NCBI RefSeq assembly: GCF_014805625.2
Contig: NW_023998464.1
Span: forward strand, 2,817,622-2,881,621
Direction: 5' to 3'
Origin: Glossina fuscipes
Taxonomy: Eukaryota > Arthropoda > Insecta > Diptera > Glossinidae
Length of the DNA stretch: 64,000 nt
Position numbers and translations under genes: made by a program. Below, piece by piece: positions 13,077 to 24,900 of the stretch. The notes under the pieces were generated by a model. That model was not told where the DNA came from and did no database searches. It saw nothing but the letters and a program-made list of their open reading frames with translations. The first letter of the stretch is position 1; each line of letters opens with the position of its first letter.

Positions 13077-14537
13077 CAACTCAAAAACACATAAATACAA
13101 AATATGTTTAAAGCAACAAAACCAGAAAAACACTCCTAACCAAATTTATGGCGAATAAGGAAAAATACTTTTAGAGTAGTTAGTCTGAGCCATAGATAAA
13201 TAGAGGAAACTCTGCACCCAACAATATTTAAGCGCATTTATGCAAGTACGCGAACAGGACATGAACGAATTCATAAACAGACTTGTGCTTGAAAAAAAAG
13301 AGAACAAGAATGAGATAGACAAGCAAAGGAAGGGCGTCTAAGTTATTCACAAATTTTAAAAAGCAGGTTTATTACTATCGACACCGGTACAAGTACGTTA
13401 AGTTGAACGAATGCGTGTATTTTTTTTTTTTTTGTTTAAGGGGAGAAGCACAATTCTAGCATAACTGGGAAGTTTTTCTTATATAGTGTTTGTCGATTCG
13501 AACATATTACCTAGAAACGAGAGGCTATAGATTTCAGTTTGATTTTACTAGAATTTAAACAGAATCTAATCACTTTCATTGACCATCCACATAACCCACG
13601 ACTTTCGGGTGGGAGGGGGTAATGAGTGCAATTGTCCAAATTAATTTCTTCAGATCCGGTGTCACTCGTTTAAAAGCTAAGTCACTTTTATTTTAAATCG
13701 ATTTCGATATTCTCCATGGGAAAGTATAAACATTCGATCATAAGAAGTGAGAAGCGTTTACGTCTCTCTACTCCTTCTCTCCTTTCCTTTCGAAACGAGA
13801 ATGAAATGAAAAAGTTGAAATATGGGTAAAAGTAGGCAAAGCTTAAGAAGGTTTTTGTGCGACGAAAAAATTCCAGACCGTAACCAATCGATTCATAGAA
13901 TTGCATTCAATGCAGATGACTAATGAATGTCTTCTGAATGTCTTCCTTACTTTAATATATGATTTTTTCTGTTCCCTCCCTATCGAACTACGTATTGAAA
14001 TTATAAACCGAAGATTTCATTGAAGCAAAACTTTAATTGATTACAGAACATTAATATCACATTTTTTAATATTAAGGTTTTTGATTGTTGTTGAAAATAT
14101 TTTAAATTTATTTTTAGTATAAATTTGATGTGGAGTCATTAATAATCATTAATTGATAATAGAATTAATCTTTAGAAATTTCAAACAGTAGTTTTTGCCT
14201 TCTTTAATTTCGGTGAATTCAAATTTGCATAAATAAAATATGTTTATTTAGATGATTAATTGTCTTGATGATAAAATATAAAAAAAAAGAAAATGGGATT
14301 CTTTTCTAATGTATTGTAGGCGAATTTCTCTATCCTAACTTTTATTTTTATTCAACTTTCATAGCAGCAATCCGACAGAAATTGCTTGAGAAGAAAGTCG
14401 AGACAACTTAACTCCAATAAGCGATTCTTTTCATTAACAATTGCCTAAAAGAGTTCGTAGTAGTCAGCAGAGAACAACAATTCAACTGAAATCGATCTCA
14501 TCACAATAAATCAGAAAATTATATATATAAGATGATA

Positions 14538-14790
14538 TATATGGGAAATGGTCGGAAAAGTGGTTCGATTCGAATCATTTTTAAAAGCGTTCTTCGTCGG
14601 GCAAAAGCCAGTCGTAGCCTATCAAATTACTTCAAAATATCTCAAATATTGCGACCTGTGGATTGAACAGAAGAAGACAAGACGGACAGACAAGCTTAGA
14701 TCGACTCAGAGTGTATCTGAAATCCTTCTAGGTGTTGTATACATATGCACAAATTTAATGTAGCCTTATACCTCAAATGGTGGAGGGTGT
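14538..14790 (+). repeat. Dispersed repeat D2, copy 1
   Basis: Shares collinear blocks with 58350-58560: 'gggaaatggtcg', 'caaaatatctcaaa', 'gacggacagac' and 'agatc(g/a)a'. The 'gacggacagacggac' type of motif is common in dispersed fly repeats. There are no ORFs and no defined ends. Confidence 0.55.
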
Positions 14791-15734
14791 AATAAGCTTC
14801 ATTTTGTTTTGACGCAAAGCAATGTGAAGCATATCGCAACAAGCGCTTTTTACCCAAACTACGCAAAATGCTTCAAAAACATGGATGCGTATGCACCGTA
14901 ACTGCGACAATGCGTAGTATAAGCGCAGGTACTTATATTGCCTAAACACCTTGCCATATTAGATGGATTTTATTTACAAAAACATCGTTGTTCTTACAAA
15001 TACGCATTAATGCAATGCAAATATGCAAGCAGCAAAGATGAAAGTGGGCCGCGTTTAATAAACGTGAATTGTTAGTACGTGTCTCACTATAGTTAAATGC
15101 GTACAAACATTTCATAGTTTGACCTTTGAATGCTTGATGCATCACGTTGATGCGTGCGTTGCGTTCAGCACTGCATTTATCCATTAACACATACATCAAG
15201 AACACGCCATTTATTAAGCCGTTTCTTCACGCTCATCTGCGATGGTTAGCACACTTGGATTTTCATAATAATTTTTACTGCTTCGTGTCACCACATTATT
15301 GTTGATGTTCCCTTTATTAAGGTGAGTAATGGAACGGTGTTAACTCGGAATATTATATCACATGGAGGCTGCCTGCTGTAGTTTTCCTGGACAAAGAGGG
15401 TTTTTATTTCGTTCCGGGAGGTACTTTAGTTGTCGGAAAATTTCCCGGGACAATACGAAGCGATTTTTGATAGAAGACAACTGTAAAAATCAATTTCCTT
15501 GGATTCTCAAGCATTACGTGTCGAGTCCTAAGTCACTAATTATCGTGCGCCTCATTACTCTTATATATATTCGTATATTTATTTTTGTTTATTTTATTAA
15601 ACACTTTTATTATTATTATAATAATTTATCAGAAGGAATGAAAAAATTTCTAAGATGAGACCTAGCAAGTAATGCTATCGTCTTAATCAAAAAAACAAGG
15701 AAGAAAAAAAATTATATTCAACTTTAATCAAATT

Positions 15735-16090
15735 TTGTATACGCATAATATTCTACAATATTGGGCGGGCGTGGGCGATTTTCTCCATTTTTGCACGGAT
15801 ACTGTAATGCCACTCTCAGAGCACAGGTGCAAATTTTTGTAAATCTGTCTGTCATAGTTTGTGAGCAACGCGCCTATTTATCCCTTCTTTGGAAAATTGT
15901 TCACGTGGTATCGTAGCCGCGCCCTTCAATTTTTAATATTTCACCCAAATTTGAAGCCCATAGTCTATTTTTGTGACTAGGGGCTGTTTATAAGAAACAT
16001 TTCACAGACGGACAGATGGACATGCTTAAATCGATTCAAAATTTGATGCTGATCAAATATATAACTATTTTATAAGGTCTTGGAAGCCTC
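15735..16090 (+). repeat. Dispersed repeat D3, copy 1
   Basis: Begins with 'ctacaatattgggcgggcgt' and ends with 'cagacggacag' followed by 'gatgctgatcaaatatat'. The same start and end, in the same order, occur at 28430-28730 ('ctacaatattgggcaatcgt' and 'gacgctgatcaagaaaatatat'). It is non-coding, with unknown element type. Confidence 0.6.
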
Positions 16091-16817
16091 TTTTCGTGTG
16101 TAGCAATGTGACGTGATGGACACAAAATAGTAAAGCCGTGCTTTGCAAATTTAATCACTCCCCTTGAGCGACCTAATTCGCATAAGAGATTCAATTATGC
16201 TTACATCCCAAATATGATGATTAGTATGCGTCTAATGTTGCACGAACATTATGTTTGGGAATCCCCGTAGGTGACCATGTCCACATTGAGCATGCTTGCT
16301 TTTCACACTGGACAGATCTCGATATACTCGGTGGTGTCTATTTCCGATGCACACTCAAATGCACTCGTTATGATAGGCTCAAAAAGGGCTGAATCTTCAT
16401 CCCTAATACGTAGTAAAATTTTCATTTGCCTTTGATTAAAGTTATCGATTGGTATAAGACTTATCGATAAGGACGCTACTGTTGAACTTCACTTTGGACA
16501 GCCCTATTTTTTCACGGATATCATCACGAATCCTCACTTTCCTAAGCCGAATGATAGTGACAAATCTGGCCAATTTGCAAACATTATTGAAATGCATCTT
16601 ATTCTATGACTCGGTTATGGCTATCTGCAAGTTCAACCGTCAAAAGAAACTAGAGTAAAATCTGACGATGTAAGTGTAGAAACGGTTCGCCACCATACAA
16701 ACGAAGAATTTAGTTATTGGCCTACGTTTGGGATTTTTTAAGACATCTGCTCTAATATTCATTAATCTGTCTCCATATTGAAGGCCATTTGCTACTACAA
16801 TCAATTCGGTGTTTGTA
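16091..16817. other. Non-coding stretch
   Basis: No gene recognised. A 39-codon minus-strand open stretch around 16310-16425 has a mixed, coding-like composition (it contains LRIRDEDSALFEP) but no identity that I can support. Confidence 0.4.
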
Positions 16818-16850
16818 GGTTCGAATCTCAGTGCGGTAGACCTTTGTAGA
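16818..16850 (+). repeat. tRNA-like SINE fragment (S2)
   Basis: GGTTCGAATCT at 16818-16828 matches 10 of 11 B-box positions. It is followed by CAGTGCGGTAGA, nearly identical to the sequence after the B-box at 62344-62354. No A-box is visible upstream, so only the 3' part of the tRNA-like head survives. Confidence 0.5.
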
Positions 16851-17906
16851 CATTGTGTAGAGGCTATATATATACGTGTTACTTATATTTCCTTGCTGAC
16901 ACTTTAAAGCTATAAAACATATCATAACAGCTGTTTACCTGTGTAACTGGGAAAAACTATTCATGATTGATTGCTGCTTCTGACCTCATCTTTCCTGTAA
17001 TGACGTAGTTTAAGCCTTTAATCTTAAAAATGGTGCTTAATTCGGCTGAATTCGGAAAAGCATAAATCAATAAAATAGCGCAATGTTCTGGTCACGCATA
17101 CCCTGGCGTAATCATACTCAATCTCGTAACACTATTGTCTTTGAATAAAAGGTCGCTTGGCTGCAACTGGGATAAAACAAAAAAGTTGCATTGCTGACCT
17201 GGGTTGTATTGGTCTGTCTATTTGTACAGTCTTGTCAAGTATTCATAGAAATCGTGCTTAATAAAGCAATATTTTACTCAATTGCATATCGCAATTAATT
17301 ACTTAATGTGATGCTAATTTTATCAGCAGCGTACACGCATGCAACTGAAATAGCAGCGTTCGGATTTTCTGGCATATTTTCATAAATGTTGAAATGTTGA
17401 TGTGAATGCGTATACGCGACATAGAAGAGCATTTCATTGAGCAATCTTAAAATATCGCCGTCAGCGTCGTCTCTCTATTTACGTCTTGTTGTTAAATGAA
17501 ATGAAATGAAGAAGAGAGAAAGGCTCTTCTTTTCAGAGTCTGGCTGCAACTTGGCAGAATCTAGCAGACGCCGCTATAAGCGATATAAGCAATATAAGCA
17601 GATGCTTTACGATCATCTGTCAGTTTTTAATATTTTTCATTTGTTTTATGCGCTTATAATTTATTTGGCGAAAAATTTACCACCCTTCTTATATTCTTCC
17701 TCTCTAAAACTGAGATTTTTTTTTTTTTTTTTAGAAGCGCATCTCTCATGAATTTTTGCACTATGTTTACTAATAGAGTGCAATTGATATGCGAATGTAT
17801 TTGTATAATGGTAGACGGAACCAGCAGTATATGCCTTCTATGCTTATAGCGACCCATTCTTGACATGTACATGTCATTAAACGATGTTGTCGTAGATTGT
17901 CGTTGT

Positions 17907-17909
<3 letters not shown>

Positions 17910-17938
<29 letters not shown>
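17910..17938. repeat. (GTT)n microsatellite
   Basis: About nine GTT units. On the other strand this reads as the CAA repeat common in insect UTRs and introns. Confidence 0.95.
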
Positions 17939-20836
17939 GCTTAAATAGTGGCTGCAAAACTGTCAATGGTGTTGTTTTGCATATTTTCACAGCATATTAA
18001 ACAAAAAATGGCAACAGCATCAAAATTTGTCGCTTCGCTGGCAATTAATAAAAATTTGTGCAATATTTGTAAATGAATGTTCGCCAACGAGCAGACGCCG
18101 AAGCTAACAGCTAGGAATGCGGACGTGCGTTTTCAGACTATCGCATATCCATCTGACATGTTCTCTTACTCTTTATGCCTTCCCCTGTCTAAAATTCCCA
18201 GCAGCGAAGTACTCATAAGAAAGTTGTGAGCCCACCACACAGCCAATACATTAAACAACCAATAAGTTGTTGTCGTTCAGTCATCTTTGTCAGCAAAATA
18301 TCGCATAAAAGCAAAAAAAAGGAAAGGAAAACTTTGATGGTGAAAAACATTTATGAATGCATGTCCGTCCATTTGTCTGCGTTAACATATGAAAAAAATG
18401 GTAAATTTGCAACATGCTATCTGTCGCACGCAATTTGTTGCTTTTACAATTATTGAGGTGCATTACGAGTATTGTGTATGTCTGGCATTTTCTCATTCTC
18501 ATTCGATTCAACATTAATAAATGTTCAAAAATTATTTGCACATAACAGGATATTTGATGTACGTATGTATGAACGCATGTATGTTAAAAATTTGTCGTTT
18601 TTGTTTGCCTTTCAACATTATTATAAAATACTTGCCTACATATTTTATTAAAGAAGTTAAGACAAATATTGCACATATCCGGTACGAATCGCACGGTCGC
18701 AGCCTGTATATTCCAGCCAAATGAGATGGGAATAGGAAGTAAAAAAAAGTATTTCATTCTTTTGAGCTCTTGTGTGATGCGAGACAGTCAAATGATTGCA
18801 AAGATGATGAAGAGGAGTAGGAAATTTTCTTTCTTTTAGGAAGACTTGAAAACTTATGCAACCAGAAGTTAGAAAGTTTTGTTTGCCTTCGATCGGTTTT
18901 CAAAACTTGCAATTGACTTTCATCTAATGAGTCATTTAAGTGTAATCAAATCGAAACTTCATTCTGAATTATTGATTATGAAATGAAATGAGATAGACTA
19001 CGATTTCTCCAAGAAAGCTTTATTTTCCGTTCATGTATTCAAGCTTGTTCATCGTTTGTTCCCCTACACATCGAATAAACAATTACATTTATTCACTGCA
19101 ATGTTGAAAGTTGAGCAATGTAAGCATAACAAATGTGTTGAGAAACTGTACATCTATTGCTCGTAAAAACGAATAAGGTCATTAAAAGAAGAAACAGTAT
19201 AATGATGCTTACCAGGAAGCGGACTAATTATTAACAAATAAAATTTAAAGAAAGTCCATCAGATGTCTTCGATGGCTTTTATTCGCTTTTAAAGCAGACA
19301 TAAAATGGGCCCAGACATGTGCGTCTTTACATGCAACTAATTTTCTTTCCACGTACCCAAATATCAAATGGCCCATTTGCCATGTCTGTTGGCTGCGTCG
19401 AGACGAATTTTGAGTATGTGTCATGTTATAATTACCGTTGTCAATTTAAATCAAATCCTACACTTGTTTTGCAACATATTAAAAAAATTTACGGCAACCG
19501 GGTGAAAAACGCCATTATCATAACTCAAAAATAAAAATGAAATAATTGCAGAACGTCTTAAACCGAACATGAGAGAGCCACTACTATGAAAACTTTTCCA
19601 GGAGAGAAAAAATATTTTCTCCTAAACATCCATTTGTGACGATAATGCATTTCGTACAAAAAATGTCCCAATGCACTCTCGTAGAAACACGGTCGCCTAT
19701 ATCACAGTACATAGGCTAAATAAAGCAAAGCTTGGAAACGGTGCAAAAGCCAATCGAGCAAATCGTTACTTTATTTATTTACTTTTCTTCGTAGATACTT
19801 CGTAGCCTGTGCTGTGAACAAATTTCCCAGTAAGTCGTGTGAAATTGTAAAAACAATTGATAATAAGACTGGCATTATATTAATAACTGCTTAAGATGGC
19901 TAAGTTCATTTTGCATAAATGCTCGCAAGTGAAAAGCGCCTTTTTTCTTAAAAGAATGTGCAAGTAAAACTTCTAAAGAAGAAGCTCAATGTATGTGGGC
20001 TTCTATGTCTTAAGAACGTAATATCGTTTATGATCCGCCTCGCGTAGTGTTGCAAACAAAACGCTTACGTTAGTATATTAATTTTTTCCCGATGTTGGAC
20101 ATAAAAACGATCTAAAATGTTTTCTGTGTTTTTTGGCGTTCCGTACTTTACGGCCAAGCGGACATATAGCGTTGTTCTTGTCGTTCGTTTTCTATACGAT
20201 TATGATTTAAACGAAAGAAATCATGTATGTATATGTATTTTTTATTCTCTTCAATTATTTGTTTTTGGAAATGAAGGAATATGTGCGAATTTGTGATCGT
20301 TTGCGTTTTGACGAGCAATCAAGAAACTTTATGATCATCTCTACGCATATCTGACATTTATTAATTCCCGGCAATTAAAGCAATTGCTTATAGGCCGGCT
20401 GCAAGCGACCGAAGAAGAGAGGTAGAGGGACAGCGGGGGGAAAGATAAAGAGAGGGTGGTTTAGGGGGTGCACGTTGGTTGGAGTGAATGGTTCATGTTT
20501 TATGCATGGGCCATTTTAAAAGAGAAAACATCAATTTTTGAGTAATAAATGAAATGCATTTTAAATGGTGCGGACATATTTATGACACCGTGACAAATAA
20601 ATTAAAAAATTGTTTTAATTATCTCTCTTTTTAACGCTTCCCGAAAATTTCCATATAAACTGGGGGTTTTAAATTTTTATTGTTTGCCACACATTTGTGT
20701 ATATAAGTGCATACGGCATTGTCTCCCCTATTTACATCAGCAAACAGCAAACAATGTTAGCTCATTGTTTTGTATTATTTGGAAATCAAAAATATTTTTT
20801 GACTGTTTACAAAATTGCAAAATATCAAATGTCAAA

Positions 20837-20882
20837 TTTTTTTTTGTATTTTTCGTTTTTTTTTTTCTTTTTTTTTTTTTTT
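20837..20882. repeat. Interrupted poly-T tract
   Basis: Three T runs broken by short interruptions. They generate phenylalanine-rich frames that are not genes. Confidence 0.95.
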
Positions 20883-22014
20883 GCAAATGTCATCAGTTGT
20901 AATTATAAGTCATTGTCATACAAACCGAGCGGAGCATTCATGGAAAATTAGAATACATTGGCAACCAAATTTCTTGCTAATGAAACACAGTGACATCACT
21001 AGGCATTATTTAGAGAAAGAATCTTAAAAAAGTTTTAGCAATATAAGGCATACATATGTTTCAATGTAAATCTATCCAGTGTATCTAATGCTATGTAGTT
21101 AGGTAGCGAAGTTAAAGACTCACCGGTGTTTATACCATTTAAAGAGTTTAGGTGCGATTTTTCAGGACGCTGATGTCATCATGTCTCGTATATGACACAT
21201 TTGTCAACTATCTTGTAAGATGACATGCAGATGTCGCCATTGTTGACGAATCCATTTGTGGTACGAACCTTCAAACGAAATATGTGAAAGTTTCATGACA
21301 TTCCGACCAGCTACAGTTTTTTTAATGTCGCTCCTTTTATTGTTATATAACAATGGAAAAACCCAAGTTTCGTGTCTAGTCTCACACACTGAAACAACTG
21401 AAAGTTCTAAAAGACCATTCGATTTTTCAACAACTGCTATAGAGCTGAACAAACTTAAGCTATTATGAATACAACTCATTGAAGACGGAGAACAACGTAC
21501 TTTCGTTATCCTATTTGTAGTATTTCAAAGCGTGGCAAAGAATTCTCATAAATCAAATTCCTCTGAGCTGATTCAATAAAGTGAACAAATCAGAACACGT
21601 CAAAATGTTCACAAACAAACAATTTATAAAACCCTAATAAGACAACATTTTGAAAGATATGCGATTGAAAAAATGTTATCAAGCGACCATTAATTACTAA
21701 CCTATCCCCTTGACGTGGTAGTCGTCTAAACAGGTGGTAAATCACGTTCATGTAGTCTGATCTATGGAAGTAAATTGAAAATACTTGAAGTAATTTTCTT
21801 ATTAATTGCTTTAAAAATCTAAAATCTTTTACTTACATAAGAAGGTGATCTGGAAGCAGACTTACAATTTAGGACTGTTATGCTCTTCTTTTGTGCTCTT
21901 GCTCGCTATCCTTCGATTGTTTTTTACTTATCTGGAGAGCGCTTAGTTCCCTAAGCAAATTCCCAGTTATTATTCTGCAGAGAGTAGCGGAATTTTAATA
22001 GATGTATGCTCAAT

Positions 22015-22100
22015 CAATAAATGTTACGCCTTTATTGACTGAGCGGTCGCTACGCGGATCAACTACCGCATTGAGATTTGCACAAGACCGAATATCGGTT
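22015..22100 (-). repeat. tRNA-like SINE fragment (S5)
   Basis: On the minus strand, AATCTCAATGCGGTAG matches the post-B-box block 'AATCTCAGTGCGGTAG' of S2 and S1. The plus-strand 'ttgactgagcg' next to it resembles 'ctgattgagcg' near S4. The B-box core itself is eroded here. Confidence 0.4.
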
Positions 22101-23019
22101 TGCTATTCGCGAAATCTTATCTATCGGCTGTGCGGCAACTTGGAGCTCGCCGGTCGCCCGCGTTTGCGAATTGCGGGAATGAGCCGAACTGCAGCTTGCT
22201 GTTTAAACGGTATGCAAACGTTTGTTATAATCAATGGTTAATGAATTGTTTTCACGAATGCCTCTGGAGGAACGTTGAACTGAGACTGAGACTATTCAGA
22301 TGATCGAAAAAAATGTTGAGTAAATTCGAAGACCCTTATGCCTTGTACGGCGGTTAGAACTCGTGAGCACAACAGCGGTTCCAATAGCGCCAGAAGTTTT
22401 TGTGGCTTAGATGCCTGTTGGTCAATTTAATCGCTTTCGCAGCTTTAAACGATTATTTTTTTCCCTGCACTATGATCAAATAAAATTTTCAGACTTATCT
22501 GATCGATTTTAAAAAGTTACATACGGCGTAACGAAGTAATTGGGTTTATAGAAGAAAAAAATAGAAAAAATCACTGAAGATACCAGATTACATTTATCTG
22601 ACTAAAGTCGAACATGTTATTTGTGGCCTTAACGTTAAAAATTTGCAAGGAATGTTTTGTGTTTGCAGTCCCACTGTTCTTATATTAACATAAAATGGGT
22701 TTTAGTCACAGTTGTTCTAAAATAACTGATATTAGAGAGGATTTATTCTTATGAAAAAAACACAAAAAAAAAAAAAAGAAAAATAATAATAACACAGAGA
22801 TTTGACTTCGTGATGGTCATAATATCTATATTTCACACATATTTTCATCAATTCCAAAAAAGCAGAGCAGCGGTGTTAATGAAAGTGGCTGCTTATTAAA
22901 AACAACATTTCAGGCTCGTCTATCTGTCGTTTAATGTGACAGTCCAAATAAAAATTCCAACTGAAAACTGTAATGACTTTCTAAATGCGGGATGTTAGTA
23001 CAAAAATGCACATACGCGC

Positions 23020-23020
<1 letters not shown>

Positions 23021-23062
<42 letters not shown>
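23021..23062. repeat. (TA)n microsatellite
   Basis: Long TA run with one 'tta' interruption. Confidence 0.95.
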
Positions 23063-23167
23063 GTGCATACATTTATATAAATATGTCTGTATTTCACGTC
23101 TTTTCAAACAATACAATAAATGACAGTTACATAACTTGTCTGTTTTTAAACACACAATTCGCCAATT

Positions 23168-23181
23168 CACACACACACACA

Positions 23182-23228
<47 letters not shown>
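23168..23228. repeat. Compound (CA)n(TA)n microsatellite
   Basis: CA units with one slip ('aaca'), followed by a long TA run. Confidence 0.95.
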
Positions 23229-24569
23229 ACATAACATTCAAAAATTCTTAGTTTTTTTTTATTTTTTTCTTCTGTATTTAATGTTTCAGTTCAAAATGAG
23301 TTGTAATGTTCAAATAAGAAAAAACATTGACGTCAGCAGAATCAACAAAAACGACACAATCGAGAAAACTTTTCATTTTTATGCCAATCTAAAAGTATTT
23401 TATATGCGAAACAACGTAAAAAAAAGAGTTTGAAATCGCAACTGTTTTTTCATTTTTTTTTTTTTGTTGTTTCCATTTTAGACTAGATTTTGATGAACGT
23501 GTAAGTTTTAATTTTTAACTCACGCACACACACAAATCGCACTGCAAATCAGAGCCTTCATGCCTTGAACATTTTTAAAAAACTTTCATTTTAATAATAG
23601 CAGATGAGCATATAGCAAATGAGAAGAGGTTAAAATGAAAGGTTCATATGAAAGAACATCTGTGATCTGTGCTTAATCATCACTTACTCAATAGTTTTTA
23701 TATTATAAACCTGTGATAGACCATACATCTGTAAGGTGATAAAGTATATACGAAAAGCATATGTCTGTAAAAGGCGATTACGAAGCAAGTCTGCAAGGGA
23801 ACCGCGTTGGTCCCATTCTTCTTAAATCACAAAAATATAGAAGACTGCATAAATGTCTTAACATAATTCTTTCAGCCACATAATAACGGATTTTGCTATC
23901 TTTACAACAGTTTGCATTCAGTTATCCAGACCAGTGAACCGTTTTCCATTTCAAGCAACATTTCTTCAACCGTGGCAGGCTATCTTTTATTGCGGGCAAT
24001 TCGTTTAATTGGTTAATCAAACCAATAAAGAGTTTACCACAGTTTGAAGTGCTGGCTTCCCAAAATGCTTGCCTATTTACGGCCCGAAAATGCAGGAATA
24101 CGGTAGGAAATGCTTAAAAAAGCCCAGGAAGACTTATTTGATTTATCTCATTGTAGTCGATCCTTACGGAGTGCAAGCGACATAAACACCACGAAAATCG
24201 AAAGGCTTTTCCACGAAATGCGTCTTGAAGACTGCACTCATTGTAGAAGCCGCAATCGCTCTTCTCAAGTGAAAGTATAAAAGTGATGGCGTCTCACCGT
24301 ATAATAAATGTCGTATAATAAATTATTCCGCTCACTTCTTACACAAAAAAAGGCTTTTTGAATCGATTGCAGCTCATTATTCGGCCATTAACTTAAAAAT
24401 TCTTATGTTAGCATGTTAACGCATACGTTATTAGACCTTCTTATTATTTTGGATACTATAAACAACAAAATTGGCCTTCATTTTCTCTTGCACTTTTGCC
24501 AGCTTAAATCCAAAATATAATAAGCGCAGATGTGGGGGAAAAAACGTTCACAGTCCGCGAATTTTTCTG

Positions 24570-24778
24570 GTCATTGGTCCAGAGCATTGGCAAATTTGCA
24601 TGAATTGAATTTCAAATTGTTGCCCAATCCATCCGGGACTCTTATTTGCTTGTTAATCTCAAAAGGATGCTTCAGGGAAAAGTATTTTCTTCACACGATG
24701 GCATCAATGCGGAAACTGAATTTTGAACGACTTGCTGGATGATTTTATAAGGGAGGCAGCCAAACACTGAAAGATAGA
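24570..24778 (+). pseudogene. Mariner-like transposase C-terminal remnant (M3)
   Basis: Plus-strand peptide LANLHELNFKLLPNPSG aligns with the 'LHELGFELLPHPPYSPDLAPSD' region of mariner transposases, where the last D is the third catalytic residue. Most of YSPDLAPSD is deleted here. The next piece, FREKYF, resembles the conserved '..G.KF' segment. After a stop and a frame change, FYKGGSQTLKDR matches the typical C-terminal 'FY.DGI..L..R'. Only the last third of a transposase is present, with one stop and frameshifts. No terminal repeat was found. It is a dead copy, and the lineage may differ from M1/M2. Confidence 0.6.
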
Positions 24779-24819
24779 ACCATTTTTAGAGCGAAATATA
24801 TTAATAAAACAATCCGCAT

Positions 24820-24900
24820 AAAAAGCCGATTAGGCGAAAGATCGTGACTAACCACTCTTTGGTCGCGGGTTCAAGCCCGAAGTGTAGTAGAGTTTTCAAT
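24820..24900 (+). repeat. tRNA-like SINE fragment (S3)
   Basis: Contains CGGGTTCAAGCCCG, a B-box-like T-arm hairpin, followed by AAGTGTAGTAGAG, which resembles the 'CAGTGCGGTAGA' block of S1 and S2. Upstream 'gattaggcgaaagatcgtgac' is a weak A-box candidate. The acceptor stem does not pair, so a functional tRNA is unlikely. Confidence 0.4.

Larger units (their letters stand above)
10641..14537. other. Long non-coding stretch
   Basis: No gene recognised. A 95-codon frame at 11993-12280 (plus) has a reasonably mixed composition, but no domain, homolog or splice context that I can name. A 121-codon frame at 12725-13090 (minus) is a product of the AT and A microsatellites. Confidence 0.45.
16851..22014. 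other. Long non-coding stretch
   Basis: No gene recognised. The open frames are short, overlap on both strands and lack domains. A purine-rich patch with G runs lies at about 20410-20480. Confidence 0.45.
22101..24569. other. Non-coding stretch
   Basis: No gene recognised. 22110-22200 is clearly more GC-rich than its surroundings but gives no identifiable product. Confidence 0.45.

Noticed and set aside
12725..13090. 121-codon minus-strand ORF
   Set aside because: It is built from AT and A microsatellites (YIYIYIY and phenylalanine runs) and has no domain.
20410..20490. G-rich patch considered as a G-quadruplex
   Set aside because: G runs are unevenly spaced, with one loop longer than ten bases. 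It does not meet a standard four-run pattern.
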